Assembly: GCA_031277805.1 (NCBI GenBank)
Contig: JAITLR010000006.1
Coordinates: forward strand, 17,189 to 81,188
Source: Comamonas sp.
Lineage (GTDB): Bacteria; Pseudomonadota; Gammaproteobacteria; Burkholderiales; Burkholderiaceae_C
Reading direction: 5' to 3'
Length of the DNA: 64,000 nt
The notes beneath the pieces were generated by a model. The model saw nothing but the letters and a program-made list of their open reading frames with translations, was not told the origin of the DNA and did no database searches. The position numbers and the translations under genes are program-made. Shown here piece after piece: positions 18,473-29,162 of the stretch (its first letter is position 1; the number at the start of each line of letters is the position of its first letter).

Positions 18473-18865
18473 TCATTCCGGCACCACGGCCGTGACCTCG
18501 ATTTCCACCTTGGCGCGGTCTTCGATCAGGGCCGCCACCTGCACGGCCGTCATGGCCACGCTGAACGAGCCAATCAGCTCGCGATAGGCCTTGCCGATCT
18601 CGGCCTGCTGCGCCAAGTACTCTTTTTTGTCGGTGATGTACCAGGTCATGCGCACGATGTGTTCTGGCCTGGCACCGCCGGCCTGCAGCACCTCCACGAT
18701 GTTCTGCAGCGCCTGGCGCACCTGGCCGACCAGATCGTCGGTGTGGAACTGTCCCTGGCCGTCCCAGCCTATCATGCCGGCCACATAGATCTGGCGGCCG
18801 CTGACGGACACGCCATTGGCATAGCCCTTGGGCCGGGGCCAGCCCGGCGGCAACAGTACTTGCAT
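18473..18865 (-). CDS. RidA/YjgF-family protein of the aminobenzoyl-CoA operon
   Basis: This is a 130-residue RidA-superfamily protein. Classical RidA proteins hydrolyse reactive enamine/imine intermediates; in a 2-aminobenzoyl-CoA pathway such an activity could remove the amino group as ammonia. The fold markers are present: VSVSGRQIYVAGMIGWDGQG, a long helix with QVRQALQNIVEVLQAGGA, and MTWYITDKKEYL. The segment that holds the catalytic Arg in classical RidA reads DRAKVEIEVTAV, with Lys in the aligned position by eye, which suggests another Rid subgroup. ATG 18865 has AGGAG upstream. It is the last gene of the operon, two bases after the thioesterase. Confidence 0.85.
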   Translation of the reverse strand: MQVLLPPGWPRPKGYANGVSVSGRQIYVAGMIGWDGQGQFHTDDLVGQVRQALQNIVEVLQAGGARPEHIVRMTWYITDKKEYLAQQAEIGKAYRELIGSFSVAMTAVQVAALIEDRAKVEIEVTAVVPE

Positions 18866-18867
18866 GT

Positions 18868-19329
18868 TCAACTCCTGTTTTCAGTTGGATTGGATGAACT
18901 CAACCAGCGCTCTACGGCGCGGCGGATATAGGGGGGCGCGCTGATGGATTGATGGGTTTGCAGGCTGGTGAAAACCAATACCTTCTGCGCGGCCACGCGC
19001 AGCACGCCATCGGGGCCCGTGCAATCCACAGCCAGCGTCAGAGAGCGGTTGCCAGGCTTGCTGATCGTCAGGCCCAGATCCACGACCTCACCCATGCGCG
19101 TGATGGCACGAAAGTCACACTCCAGATGCACGATGGGCAGGCCGATCTGCTCTTTCTGCACCATGTCGGCGTAGGAGATTCCCAGTGCCTGATTGAACCA
19201 GTCTTCCACCAGTCCGTTGAACAGCACCAGATACTGGGGAAAGAAGATGATGCCCGCCGGGTCGCAGTGCGCAAACCGGATGGGAACCTGGGTCACAAAG
19301 CGCCTGCCTGTCACGGCCTCGTTGCTCAT
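18868..19329 (-). CDS. 4-hydroxybenzoyl-CoA-type thioesterase
   Basis: This 153-residue hotdog thioesterase has the 4HBT active-site stretch RFAHCDPAGIIFFPQYLVLFN (Asp in HCDPAG) and the following VEDWFNQALG helix. In this operon it could hydrolyse dead-end aromatic CoA esters and recycle CoA, as PaaI does for the phenylacetate route. An in-frame GTG at 19338 precedes the ATG at 19329; the latter has CAGG at a good distance. It follows the ligase gene by 77 bases, which carry a dispersed repeat, and is followed after two bases by the RidA-like gene. Confidence 0.85.
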   Translation of the reverse strand: MSNEAVTGRRFVTQVPIRFAHCDPAGIIFFPQYLVLFNGLVEDWFNQALGISYADMVQKEQIGLPIVHLECDFRAITRMGEVVDLGLTISKPGNRSLTLAVDCTGPDGVLRVAAQKVLVFTSLQTHQSISAPPYIRRAVERWLSSSNPTENRS

Positions 19330-19345
19330 CGGCTTCACCTGCTTT

Positions 19346-19401
19346 CAATCAAATCAGCCTGCAACGCTTTCTGGGAAAGCGCTGACAGCTCTTGTAACCA
19401 T
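19346..19401 (-). repeat. AGCGCT-type dispersed repeat within the aminobenzoyl-CoA operon
   Basis: On the minus strand it reads AAGAGCTGTCAGCGCTTTCC and then CAGAAAGCGTTGCAGGCTGA, the two-arm form of the repeat. It separates the ligase from the thioesterase and may reduce transcription of the last two genes. Confidence 0.55.
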
Positions 19402-19406
19402 AGCAT

Positions 19407-21023
19407 TCATTGACCATGCAGCCTGAAGCGCTGCAGCTTGCCCGTGGCCGTGCGCGGCAACTGGTCCACAAAGGCCACGGCACGCGGATATTTGTAGGGT
19501 GCCACGGTGCGCTTGACGAAGTCCTGCAGCTCCCTGGCCATGGCATCGCCCGCCGCATGTCCGGCACGCAGCACGACAAAGGCCTTGACGATCTGGCCGC
19601 GCTCGCTGTCGGGTTCGCCGATCACCGCGCATTCGGCCACGGCCGCATGGGCCATGAGGGCGTTCTCCACCTCGGGCGCCGCGATGTTGTAGCCGGCCGA
19701 GATGATCATGTCGTCGGTGCGCGCCTGGTAGACGAAGTAGCCGTCGGCATCCATCAGATAGGCGTCGCCCGTGAGGTTCCAGCCATGCTGTACATACTGG
19801 GTCTGACGGCTGTCGGCCAGATAGCGGCAACCCGTGGGGCCCAGCACGGCCAGCTTGCCTACCGTGCCCGGCGGCACCTCGTTGCCCTGCTCGTCCACCA
19901 CCTTGGCACAGTAGCCGGGCACAGCCTTGCCCGTGGCACCGGGCCGCGCGTCCTCCTCGCGGTGCGAGATGAAGATGTGCAGCATTTCGGTAGAGCCTAT
20001 GCCGTCGATGATCTCTATGCCCGTGGCGTCCTTCCACAGCGCGCGCGTGGACGCCGTGAGCGCCTCGCCGGCCGAGACGCATTTGCGCAGCCGCGTCTGG
20101 CGTATGCGCTCGCCCTGCTGGGCCATGACGCGGTAGGAGGTCGGCGCCGTGAACACCACGGTGGCGCCGAATTTTTCAATGCCATCGAGCAGCAGCGGTG
20201 GACTGGCCTTTTCCAGCAGCACCATCGATGCGCCTATGGACATGGGGAACAGCACCTGCCCGCCCAGACCGAAGGTGAAGGCGATCGGCGGGCTGCCGAC
20301 GAAGACGTCGTCGGCATGGGCGCGCAGCATGCTTTGGGGCCAGCAGGCGCAGGCGGCCATCACGTCCCGGTGAAAATGCATGGTGGCCTTGGGCACGCCC
20401 GTGGTGCCCGAAGTAAAGCCCAGCAGGCAGGTATCGGTGGCTGCCGTTGCCACGGCCTCGAAGTGCGGCGAGGCACTATCCATGAGCGCTTCGAGCGAGC
20501 CGGCATCCTCGGCACGCACATTGAAAAAGCACACGGACTTCAGCACCGGGCTTTTCTGTTGCGCGCCCAGCACCTCGGCACGCAGCGCGTCATCGCACAA
20601 TGCATGGCTGATCTGGGCGATGTCGACGATGGTGGAAAGCTCCTTGGCCCGCAGCAGCGGCATGGCCGCCACGGCAATGCCGCCGGCCTTGATGACGCCG
20701 AACCAGCAGGCCACCATCATGGGATTGTTGGGTGCGCACAGCAGCACGCGATTGCCCGCCACCAGGCCCAGCTGCCGGGTCAGCACATTGGCGATGCGGT
20801 TGGCCTTGTCCTGCAGCTCGGCATAGGTCCAGCGCACCCCGTCGGCCTGCAGGCACAGCCTGTCGCCGCGCCCTTCTGCCACATGGCGGTCCAGCAATTC
20901 GGCCGCGCAGTTCAGGCGCTCGGGGAACTGCAGCTCGGGCAGTTCGAACACGTACTCGGGCTGCAGTTCGGCGGGCGGCAGGTTGTCGAACGCAAAGGTA
21001 TCGATATGGGCGGTGTAGGACAT
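19407..21023 (-). CDS. Benzoate/2-aminobenzoate-CoA ligase family protein
   Basis: This 538-residue AMP-forming ligase matches benzoate- and 2-aminobenzoate-CoA ligases. It has LLGFTSGTTGVPKATMHFHRD (P-loop), GSPPIAFTFGLGGQVLFP, GIGSTEMLHIFISH (aryl-acid pocket and motif A5), RTDDMIISAGYNIAAPEVE, and the C-terminal catalytic Lys in PRTATGKLQRF. It would convert an aromatic acid, ATP and CoA to the aryl-CoA that feeds the rest of the operon. From its neighbours, anthranilate (2-aminobenzoate) is the likely substrate. ATG 21023 has GAGG upstream; the TTG two codons earlier is less likely. It is 15 bp after the acyl-CoA dehydrogenase gene. Confidence 0.88.
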   Translation of the reverse strand: MSYTAHIDTFAFDNLPPAELQPEYVFELPELQFPERLNCAAELLDRHVAEGRGDRLCLQADGVRWTYAELQDKANRIANVLTRQLGLVAGNRVLLCAPNNPMMVACWFGVIKAGGIAVAAMPLLRAKELSTIVDIAQISHALCDDALRAEVLGAQQKSPVLKSVCFFNVRAEDAGSLEALMDSASPHFEAVATAATDTCLLGFTSGTTGVPKATMHFHRDVMAACACWPQSMLRAHADDVFVGSPPIAFTFGLGGQVLFPMSIGASMVLLEKASPPLLLDGIEKFGATVVFTAPTSYRVMAQQGERIRQTRLRKCVSAGEALTASTRALWKDATGIEIIDGIGSTEMLHIFISHREEDARPGATGKAVPGYCAKVVDEQGNEVPPGTVGKLAVLGPTGCRYLADSRQTQYVQHGWNLTGDAYLMDADGYFVYQARTDDMIISAGYNIAAPEVENALMAHAAVAECAVIGEPDSERGQIVKAFVVLRAGHAAGDAMARELQDFVKRTVAPYKYPRAVAFVDQLPRTATGKLQRFRLHGQ

Positions 21024-21038
21024 GGTCAACCTCGCTAT

Positions 21039-22205
21039 TTAGGCGTTCAAACCCTTGAGCAGTTCGCGCGCGATGATGAGCTGCTGCACCTCGGTCGCGC
21101 CCTCGTAGATGCGCAGCGCGCGAATCTCGCGGTACAGGCGCTCCACGGGTTGTTCGCTGACCACGCCCAGCCCGCCCCAGATCTGTACGGCGGCATCTAT
21201 GACCTGCTGGGCGTTCTCGGTGGCCGTCATCTTCGCCATGGCGGCCTCACGCGTCACGTTCTCGCCCTGGTCGCGCTGCCAGGCAGCGCGGTAGGTGAGC
21301 AGGGCCGCGCTGTCGATCTGCGTGGCCATCTGCGCGAGCTTGGCCTGGGTCAGCTGGAAGTCGGCCAACACCCCCTGGAACATCTTGCGCGTGGTGGCGC
21401 GCTTGAGCGCCTCGTCAAGCGCGCGGCGCGCAAAACCCAGGGCCGCTGCAGCCACCGAGGTGCGGAACACGTCGAGCGTGCGCATGGCCACCTTGAAGCC
21501 CTCACCGGCCGCGCCCACGCGCTGCGCCACGGGCACGCGGCAGTTGCTGAACTTGAGCCGCGCCAGCGGGTGCGGTGCGATCACATTGATGCGCTCGGCG
21601 ATTTCAAAGCCCGGCGTGCCGGCCTCCACGATCAGCGCCGAGATGCCGCGCGAGCCCGGCGCCTCGCCCGTGCGCACAAAGACCACGTAAAAATCGGCAA
21701 TGCCGCCGTTGGAGATCCAGGTCTTCTCGCCGTTGATCACATAGTGGTCGCCATCAAGGCGCGCTTCACAGGCCATGGCCGCCACATCGGAGCCCGCTTC
21801 GGGCTCGGACAGCGCAAAGGCCGAGATCGCCTCACCCGCCGCCACCTTGCTGAGGTAGCGCTGCTTCTGCTCCGGCGTGCCTGCCAGGCTGATGGCGCCC
21901 GAGCCCAGGCCCTGCATGGCAAACGCGAAATCGGCCAGGCCGCTGTGGCGGGCCAGGGTTTCGCGGATCAGGCAGATGGAGCGCGTGTCGATCTGCGCCC
22001 CCGCGCCGCCGAACTCGGCACCAGCCACCGCATGGCGCAGCCAGCCGGCCGCACCCAGCGCCTTGACCAGTTGCCGGCATTCCGCATCCACATCGGGGCC
22101 GTGATCGTGGGCGATATGCTGCTCGGCCCAGGCATCGAGCTGCTGCGCCAGCTGCGCATGGCGAGCCTCGAAGAACGGCCATTTCAGATAGCTGCTGTCT
22201 GCCAT
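21039..22205 (-). CDS. Acyl-CoA dehydrogenase
   Basis: This is a 388-residue FAD-dependent acyl-CoA dehydrogenase of normal length. The signatures are [18 protein letters not shown] (FAD/substrate binding) and, near the C-terminus, [15 protein letters not shown] followed by [21 protein letters not shown], where the Glu of YEGATE is in the usual catalytic-base area. In the anthranilate route such an enzyme would act on the ring-reduced CoA ester during beta-oxidation-like steps. It is translated from ATG 22205, one base after the enoyl-CoA hydratase gene ends. Confidence 0.9.
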   Translation of the reverse strand: MADSSYLKWPFFEARHAQLAQQLDAWAEQHIAHDHGPDVDAECRQLVKALGAAGWLRHAVAGAEFGGAGAQIDTRSICLIRETLARHSGLADFAFAMQGLGSGAISLAGTPEQKQRYLSKVAAGEAISAFALSEPEAGSDVAAMACEARLDGDHYVINGEKTWISNGGIADFYVVFVRTGEAPGSRGISALIVEAGTPGFEIAERINVIAPHPLARLKFSNCRVPVAQRVGAAGEGFKVAMRTLDVFRTSVAAAALGFARRALDEALKRATTRKMFQGVLADFQLTQAKLAQMATQIDSAALLTYRAAWQRDQGENVTREAAMAKMTATENAQQVIDAAVQIWGGLGVVSEQPVERLYREIRALRIYEGATEVQQLIIARELLKGLNA

Positions 22206-22206
22206 A

Positions 22207-23061
22207 TCAGTTCCCCTTGAACTCAGGTTTTTGCTTGGCGACGAACGCGTGATAGGCGCGCCCGTAGTCCTGGGTCAGCATGCACAGGGCCTGGGCCTGG
22301 GCTTCGGCCTCGATGGCCTGCTCCACGGTCATGGCCCATTCCTGGTGCAGCATGGTCTTGGTGATGCCGTTGGCGAACGTGGGGCCGGCCGCCAGGTCCG
22401 CCGCGAGCTTGCGCGCCTCATCCAGCACGGCCTCGGGATCGCACAGGCGGTTGAAGAAGCCCCAGCGCTCGCCCTCTTCCCCGCCCAGGCTGCGACCCGT
22501 GTAGAGCAGCTCGCTGGCGCGGCCCTGGCCGATGAGGCGCGGCAGGATGGCGCAGGCCCCCATGTCGCAGCCCGCCAGACCCACGCGGTTGAACAGAAAC
22601 GCCGTCTTGCTGCGCGCCGTGCCCAGGCGCATGTCCGAGGCCATGGCCATGATGGCGCCGGCACCGGCGCAGACACCGTCCACGGCCGCGATGATGGGCT
22701 GGGGGCAGGCACGCATGGTCTTGACCAGCTCGCCCGTCATGCGTGTGAACATCAGCAGCTCGGGGGCCTGGAGCTGCACCAGCGGACCGATGATTTCATG
22801 CACGTCGCCGCCCGAGCAGAAGTTGCCGCCCGCGCCCACCAGTACCACGGCCTTCACATCCTGCGCCCACTTGAGGTTGTGGAACAGGTCGCGCAGCTCG
22901 GCGTAGGAGTCGAAGGTCAGCGGGTTCTTGCGCTCGGGCCGATTGAGCGTGATCGTGGCCACGCCATCCGTCACCTGCCACAGGAAATGCCGGGCCTCGT
23001 AGCTGGCCAGATACTGATGGTTGCCCGCCACCAGCGCGGGATCGATTGCGTATTCACTCAT
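22207..23061 (-). CDS. Enoyl-CoA hydratase/isomerase
   Basis: This 284-residue crotonase-family enzyme has oxyanion-hole segments [13 protein letters not shown] and [16 protein letters not shown] and the helix [22 protein letters not shown], a form seen in aromatic-CoA crotonases. It probably hydrates or opens a ring intermediate of the 2-aminobenzoyl-CoA pathway. Two ATGs are possible: 23073, directly abutting the previous stop, or 23061, which has GGAGA five bases upstream. I prefer 23061. It sits between the SDR and acyl-CoA dehydrogenase genes of the operon. Confidence 0.88.
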   Translation of the reverse strand: MSEYAIDPALVAGNHQYLASYEARHFLWQVTDGVATITLNRPERKNPLTFDSYAELRDLFHNLKWAQDVKAVVLVGAGGNFCSGGDVHEIIGPLVQLQAPELLMFTRMTGELVKTMRACPQPIIAAVDGVCAGAGAIMAMASDMRLGTARSKTAFLFNRVGLAGCDMGACAILPRLIGQGRASELLYTGRSLGGEEGERWGFFNRLCDPEAVLDEARKLAADLAAGPTFANGITKTMLHQEWAMTVEQAIEAEAQAQALCMLTQDYGRAYHAFVAKQKPEFKGN

Positions 23062-23073
23062 TGGGGTCTCCAT

Positions 23074-23844
23074 TCACATCACTTCACCGCCGGCTACGGC
23101 TATGGCCTGGCCGGTGATCGCGCCGGCGCCCGGGCCGCAGAGCCACAGCACGGCGTCGGCCACTTCCTGCGGCTGCACCAGCCGGCCCTGGGGGTTGCCC
23201 TTGACGAAGTCGGCCATGGCCTGCTCGGGCGTGCGGCCGGTCTTGGCCACCACGCGCGCAATGCTTTCGCGCACGATCTCGGTTTCGGTATAGCCGGGGC
23301 AGACGGCGTTGACGGTCACGCCCTTGCTCGCCAGCTCCAGCGCCAGCGCACGCGTCAGGCCCACCACGCCGTGCTTGGCCGCGCAATAGGCCGCCACATA
23401 GGCGTAGCCCTTGAGCCCCGCGGTGCTGGCCACGTTGACGATGCGCCCTCTGCCTGCTGCCACCATGGCGGGCAGCACCTGCTGTATGCACAGCATGGCG
23501 CCCGTGAGGTTGACAGCCAGCATGTTCTGCCACAGCGTCAGGTCCATCTTCATGAACGGTGCGCTCTGCGCCTGGCCTGCGTTATTGACCAGAATATCGA
23601 TGGCACCCAGCGCAGATGCTGCCTTGGCAAAAGCGGTTTTTACTTGCGATTCATCGGCCACATCGGCAAGTTCCATGCGGCATTGGCCGGGGAACGCATC
23701 CACCAATGTCTGCAGCGGCTCGGCCCTGCGCCCCAGCACCGTGACCCTGGAGCCGCGCGCCAGCAGCTGGTGTGCGATGGCCTCGCCGATACCCTGGCCA
23801 GCGCCCGTCACCAGCGCGTGTTGATCGTTCAGATCACCTGTCAT
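23074..23844 (-). CDS. SDR-family 3-hydroxyacyl-CoA dehydrogenase
   Basis: This 256-residue SDR has TGAGQGIG (residues 13-20), NNAG (about 87-90), the Ser of NVASTAGL and the YCAAK catalytic pair, and ends GQAIAVAGGEVM. The cofactor segment VLGRRAEP lacks the NAD-selective Asp and has two Arg, which suggests NADP(H). By context it would oxidise a hydroxyacyl-CoA in the 2-aminobenzoyl-CoA route. A longer frame from 23967 overlaps the previous gene; ATG 23844 starts one base after that gene's stop and gives the SDR start. Confidence 0.88.
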   Translation of the reverse strand: MTGDLNDQHALVTGAGQGIGEAIAHQLLARGSRVTVLGRRAEPLQTLVDAFPGQCRMELADVADESQVKTAFAKAASALGAIDILVNNAGQAQSAPFMKMDLTLWQNMLAVNLTGAMLCIQQVLPAMVAAGRGRIVNVASTAGLKGYAYVAAYCAAKHGVVGLTRALALELASKGVTVNAVCPGYTETEIVRESIARVVAKTGRTPEQAMADFVKGNPQGRLVQPQEVADAVLWLCGPGAGAITGQAIAVAGGEVM

Positions 23845-23845
23845 C

Positions 23846-26188
23846 TCAGTGCCCCCCGGCCGAAGCCATCGCGGCGGCTTGCTGTGCCTTTTCGCGCTCG
23901 AACAGGGTTTCCATCTGGCGCTTGCCTTGGAAATATTGCTTGGGCCAGACAATGGGCGTGTAGCCAATCTTGGCCGCTTCAGTCAGCGTCCAGGCTGGGT
24001 TGGCCAGATGAGGGCGCGCCACAGCACACAGGTCGGCGCGGCCCGCCGCGATGATGGAGTTGGCATGGTCGGCCTCGCTGATCGCGCCCACGGCCATGGT
24101 GGCGATGCCGGCCTCCTGGCGGATGCGGTCGGCAAACGGCGTCTGGAACATGCGGCCGAAGACCGGTTTTTCCTGCTTGCTGACCTGGCCCGACGAGCAG
24201 TCGATCAGATCAGCCCCCACGGCCTTGAAAGCCTTGGCAATCTGCACCGCATCCTCGGGCGTAATGCCGCCTGGCACCCAATCGTGGGCCGAAATGCGCA
24301 CGGACATGGGCCGCTCCTGGGGCCAGACGGCCCTCACGGCCTTGAAGACCTCCAGCGGATAGCGCAGGCGGTTTTCCAGGCTGCCGCCGTATTCGTCCTC
24401 ACGGTGGTTGGTCAGCGGCGAAATAAAGGCCGACAGCAGATAACCGTGTGCGCAGTGCAGCTCCAGCCAGTCGGCACCGATGTCGGCCGCCATCTGCGCA
24501 CCATGCACGAACTGGGCCAGGATCAGGTCCATGTCGGCGCGCGTCATCTCCTTGGAAATCTGGCTCACGCCCTCCAGGTATTGCTGGGGCGAGGCCGACA
24601 TGATGGGCCAGTTACCTTCGGGCAGCGGCAGGTCGGTGCCGTCCCAGGCCAGACGCGTCGAGGCCTTGGCGCCCGCATGGCCGATCTGCATGGCGAACTT
24701 GGCGTCGGTGTTGGCGTGTATCCAGTCGGCGATGCGCTTCCAGGCCGCCTTCTGCGCCTCGCTGTAAGTACCCGGGCAACCCGGGGTGATGCGGCCTTCG
24801 GGGCTCACGCAGGCCATCTCGGCAAACACCAGACCCGCACCGCCCATGGCGCGCGCGCCCAGGTGCACTAGGTGGTAGTCGCCGGGCACGCCGTCCACGG
24901 CCGAGTACTGGGCCATGGGCGAGACCACGATGCGGTTCTTGAGCGTCAGACCGCGCAACGTATAGGGCAGGAACATGGGCGGCGGCGCCTTGCCATCCAC
25001 ACTCACACCGTTCTTCTCGGCCAGCCACCGCTCGTAGCCGCCCAGCCAGGCCGCGTCGCGCAGGCGCAGGTTCTCGTGGCTGATGCGCTGGCTGCGCGTG
25101 AGCATGGAATACATGAACTGCTCTGGCTCCAGCTGGTCGCAGTAGCGCTGGCCGCAGGCCTCGAACCATTCCATGGCATTCCAGGCCGCGTTCTGGATGC
25201 GCAGCGTCTCCACGCGTCGCGCCTCCTGGTAGGCCGCCAACACCTCAGGGATGTGCGATGGCGTCGCACCCAGGCCCTTGAACTGGCGCGCCAGCTCGAT
25301 CGCATCCTCGATGGCCAGCTTGGTGCCCGAGCCGATCGCGAAGTGGGCGGTATGCACGGCATCACCCATCAGCACCACATGGCTGCCCTTGGCGTTCTTC
25401 AGCCACCACTGCTCGCAGACCACGCGCTGGAAGTTGATCCAGGCCGACCCGCGCAGATGGCGCGCATTGGTCATAAGCTTTTCGCCCTGCAGGTTGTCGG
25501 CGAAGAGCTTTTCGCAGAAGTCTATGGACTGCTGCTGGTCGGCCTGGTCCAGGCCATGGGCCTTCCAGGTGTCCTCGGTGGTCTCGACGATGAAGGTCGA
25601 GGTCTTGTCGTCGAACTTGTAGATATGCGCCTGGAACCAGCCGTGCTCGGTGCGCACGAAATCGAAGGTGAAAGCTTCGTAGACCTTGTTCGTGCCCAGC
25701 CAGATGAAGCGGTTGGGCCGCGTGACGATGTCGGGTTTGAAGGTGTCGGCGTACTTGGTGCGGATGCGCGAGTTCACGCCGTCGCTGGCGATGATGAGGT
25801 CGGCGTCCGCATAGTCCTCGTCGGACTGCACATCGGTCTCGAACACCAGCTTCACATCCAGCTGCTCGCAGCGCGCCTGCAGGATGTTGAGCAGGTGCTT
25901 GCGGCCTATGCCCACAAAGCCATGACCGCCCGAGCGGATCCTGCGGCCTTTGAACAACAACTCGATGTCGTCCCAGTGGTTGAAGGCGGCCTCGACCTGC
26001 GCGGCCGTCACCGGGTCCCACTCGCGCATGTTGTCCATGGTCGCGTCGGAGAACACCACGCCCCAGCCAAAGGTGTCATAGGGCTTGTTGCGCTCGACGA
26101 CGGTGACGTCGTGCGAAGCATCCATCTGCTTCATGAGCAGCGCAAAGTACAGGCCGGCAGGGCCGCCACCTATGCAGACGATTTTCAT
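23846..26188 (-). CDS. 2-aminobenzoyl-CoA monooxygenase/reductase-type bifunctional flavoenzyme
   Basis: This 780-residue fusion joins a FAD monooxygenase of the aromatic hydroxylase class (GGGPAGLY at residues 7-14; [23 protein letters not shown]) to an Old Yellow Enzyme-type domain from about residue 405 ([48 protein letters not shown]). The layout is that of Azoarcus 2-aminobenzoyl-CoA monooxygenase/reductase, which both hydroxylates and reduces the ring; salicylyl-CoA 5-hydroxylase-type enzymes are close relatives. It is the first gene of the operon and is divergent from a MarR gene. The choice of aminobenzoyl-CoA over salicylyl-CoA rests on the ligase and RidA-like neighbours. Confidence 0.88.
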   Translation of the reverse strand: MKIVCIGGGPAGLYFALLMKQMDASHDVTVVERNKPYDTFGWGVVFSDATMDNMREWDPVTAAQVEAAFNHWDDIELLFKGRRIRSGGHGFVGIGRKHLLNILQARCEQLDVKLVFETDVQSDEDYADADLIIASDGVNSRIRTKYADTFKPDIVTRPNRFIWLGTNKVYEAFTFDFVRTEHGWFQAHIYKFDDKTSTFIVETTEDTWKAHGLDQADQQQSIDFCEKLFADNLQGEKLMTNARHLRGSAWINFQRVVCEQWWLKNAKGSHVVLMGDAVHTAHFAIGSGTKLAIEDAIELARQFKGLGATPSHIPEVLAAYQEARRVETLRIQNAAWNAMEWFEACGQRYCDQLEPEQFMYSMLTRSQRISHENLRLRDAAWLGGYERWLAEKNGVSVDGKAPPPMFLPYTLRGLTLKNRIVVSPMAQYSAVDGVPGDYHLVHLGARAMGGAGLVFAEMACVSPEGRITPGCPGTYSEAQKAAWKRIADWIHANTDAKFAMQIGHAGAKASTRLAWDGTDLPLPEGNWPIMSASPQQYLEGVSQISKEMTRADMDLILAQFVHGAQMAADIGADWLELHCAHGYLLSAFISPLTNHREDEYGGSLENRLRYPLEVFKAVRAVWPQERPMSVRISAHDWVPGGITPEDAVQIAKAFKAVGADLIDCSSGQVSKQEKPVFGRMFQTPFADRIRQEAGIATMAVGAISEADHANSIIAAGRADLCAVARPHLANPAWTLTEAAKIGYTPIVWPKQYFQGKRQMETLFEREKAQQAAAMASAGGH

Positions 26189-26204
26189 CTCGGAGATCCG
26201 ATTC

Positions 26205-26260
26205 TTGCTCGTTGAAAATTACTTTATATCTAAATTATTAATGCATGAATTTTTCACTAA
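26205..26260. promoter_or_regulatory. Divergent promoter/operator region of the aminobenzoyl-CoA operon and MarR gene
   Basis: This short AT-rich stretch lies between the two divergent genes. TTGAAA at 26212-26217 and TATTAA at 26236-26241 are spaced 18 bases for the marR side, and TATAAA can be read on the other strand near 26224. The imperfect palindrome ATTAATGCATGAAT at 26237-26250 could be part of a MarR operator. These are by-eye matches only. Confidence 0.4.
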
Positions 26261-26313
26261 AATCGGGCCTAACCCTGAAGCAAAAACGCGCTGGTCTGCG
26301 CACCATTCATGCC

Positions 26314-26829
26314 ATGGACAAATTCCATTCAGACGTTTCCGCTGTACAGCCAGAGGCCCTGGGACGGGAAGCTGGCCTGTCTCATGACGAGCATCAGGCT
26401 GTGCGCCTGTGGCTGCGGCTGCTGACCTGCAGCACGCAGATCGAACAGGTGATCCGCACCCAGCTGCGCAACGAGTTCGGCACCACCTTGCCGCGCTTCG
26501 ACTATCTGGCGCAGCTCAGCCGCTTTCCCAAAGGATTGCGCATGAAAACGCTGTCCGAGTACCTGATGGTGACGGGCGGCAATGTGACGGGGCTGACCGA
26601 CCAGCTGGAGGCCGAGGGCTGGGTGGAGCGTGTGGCCGACGAAGAAGATCGCCGCTCCATGACCGTGCGGCTGACCCGCGCAGGCAAAAAGCAGTTCAAG
26701 ACCATGGCCACCGCCCATGAGCGCTGGCTGGAGCAGTTGCTGGGCCCTCTGGGCCAGGACAATGCTCAGGATCTGTACGAGCAACTGGGCAAGCTGCGGC
26801 TGGTGCTCAGTCCCGCGGAAGACGCCTGA
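26314..26829 (+). CDS. MarR-family transcriptional regulator
   Basis: This is a 171-residue winged-helix regulator. The MarR core is clear: FGTTLPRFDYLAQLSRFPKGLRMKTLSEYLMVTGGNVTGLTDQLEAEGWVERV, followed by the wing DEEDRRSMTVRLTRAGKK. MarR proteins usually repress a divergent operon until an aromatic or aryl-CoA ligand binds, and this gene faces the 2-aminobenzoyl-CoA operon. The frame opens at 26245; ATG 26314 (MDKFHSDVS) removes a non-family leader, but the start is not certain since no strong ribosome site is seen. Confidence 0.88.
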   Translation: MDKFHSDVSAVQPEALGREAGLSHDEHQAVRLWLRLLTCSTQIEQVIRTQLRNEFGTTLPRFDYLAQLSRFPKGLRMKTLSEYLMVTGGNVTGLTDQLEAEGWVERVADEEDRRSMTVRLTRAGKKQFKTMATAHERWLEQLLGPLGQDNAQDLYEQLGKLRLVLSPAEDA

Positions 26830-26915
26830 ACCCGAAAACCACCATTTGCCCATCATTTCGTGGAGAATGCCCAGCACGCAGTCCTGCGTGGCACACGCTT
26901 TGAAGGGCATGGTTC

Positions 26916-27347
26916 ATGGATTTACTGCATCTGCGATATCAGCTCAGATCGGGGCATTACTACCTATACGACATGCGTGATGCGCCCAATGCCATCACTG
27001 GAGAGCGGCCCTATCGCCTCAAGAGCGAGCTGATAGCCATTGCCTTCGACCGCGTCACGGGCCGTATCTACCAGCATGGCCACCCCACGCGCATCAACGC
27101 CTGGGCCATGGGAACACAGCGGCGCCTGCGCATGGCGGGCGACTGGGATGAGGCTGACCGGCTGGTCGTGGTATCCGGTCCGCTGCCCGAGGAAGAGCTC
27201 AACAAATGCCTGCGCGTGCAGGGCTACTGCCGCTGGCTGCTGATGCGGCTGGCTCATATCCCGCACGGCAAGATGACCGCGCGCAAGACAGGCAACCACA
27301 GCAGCTGGCAGCACCGTGAATCTGCCCAGCAACGCCGGGCAGCCTAA
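26916..27347 (+). CDS. Hypothetical protein
   Basis: I do not recognise this 143-residue protein. It is rich in Arg, His and Tyr (HLRYQLRSGHYYLYDMRD), has no signal peptide or membrane helix, and reads KSELIAIAFDRVTGRIYQHGHPTR in the middle and LRVQGYCRWLLMRLAHIPHG towards the end. A GAAGGG lies about 8 bases before the ATG. No competing frame looks better, and the composition is protein-like, but the call rests on the open frame and ribosome site only. Confidence 0.55.
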   Translation: MDLLHLRYQLRSGHYYLYDMRDAPNAITGERPYRLKSELIAIAFDRVTGRIYQHGHPTRINAWAMGTQRRLRMAGDWDEADRLVVVSGPLPEEELNKCLRVQGYCRWLLMRLAHIPHGKMTARKTGNHSSWQHRESAQQRRAA

Positions 27348-27351
27348 GGTA

Positions 27352-27402
27352 TCAAAACAGCCTGTAGCGCAATACCTTGTTGCGCAAACAGCTATCGTTT
27401 CA
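27352..27402 (-). repeat. AGCGCT-type dispersed repeat between convergent genes
   Basis: On the minus strand it reads CGATAGCTGTTTGCGCAACA and then GGTATTGCGCTACAGGCTG, a variant in which both arms carry TTGCGC/TGCGCTA. It spans the gap between the convergent hypothetical and universal-stress genes. Confidence 0.55.
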
Positions 27403-27867
27403 GGACTCGTCTTCCGCGGTATCTGCCGCATCCATGACTTCAGGCAGTTTCACAATCGTCACAGGCAGACGGCTGTGCCTTGCCACCTCTCTGGATACCG
27501 AGCCGATGAGAATGCTGCCCAGAGCACCTTGGCCTGTGGCACCGATGATGATCTGGTCGCATTCCGTGCTCTCCGCGATGTCGATCAAGGTATTGCCTGG
27601 CTCACCCAGGCTGATCTCCACCTCGTAAGGTGCGCCGGCGGCTTTGAGCAATTCCTGCGCCGGAGCGATCAGGTCCATGCCGGCTTCTATGCTGGCGTTC
27701 GCGATCAGATCCGAGTCGGTGGTCGCAAGCTCCAGCAGCGATGCTTCTTTTTGCACATGAGCGATGACAAAGTGAGCATCCAGCCCTTGCTGCATCAGCC
27801 CGATACCATGGCGCACTCCCTCCAGAGCAGCTTCGGAACCATCCACCGCAATCATGATCTTGATCAT
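27400..27867 (-). CDS. Universal stress protein (UspA family)
   Basis: This is a 155-residue UspA-family protein. It starts MIKIMIAVDGSEAALEGVRHG, with the Asp of the nucleotide pocket, and carries the ATP-binding signature GATGQGALGSILIGSVSREVARHSRLPVTIV (G-2x-G-9x-G-S type), so ATP binding is expected. Such proteins help cells through starvation and stress in ways that differ between members. ATG 27867 has AAGGAG 6 bases upstream and is preferred over the upstream TTG. The gene stands alone, convergent with the hypothetical gene and divergent from tgt. Confidence 0.92.
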   Translation of the reverse strand: MIKIMIAVDGSEAALEGVRHGIGLMQQGLDAHFVIAHVQKEASLLELATTDSDLIANASIEAGMDLIAPAQELLKAAGAPYEVEISLGEPGNTLIDIAESTECDQIIIGATGQGALGSILIGSVSREVARHSRLPVTIVKLPEVMDAADTAEDES

Positions 27868-27983
27868 CAGGCACTCCTTGTTGTCCAACCTCTGCAGTGT
27901 AGGCTCAGGCGACTAAAACTGTGATGCGCCATAGGTCAAGATCAGGCCATTACAGCAACGCCTTCGGTCATCTGGGAAAATAG

Positions 27984-29162
<1,179 letters not shown>

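Noticed and set aside
19410..22220. Long open frame of 936 codons on the plus strand
   Set aside because: It is antisense to the clear ligase and acyl-CoA dehydrogenase genes. Its translation is rich in His, Gln, Arg and Gly without motifs, as is usual for antisense frames in high-GC genes.
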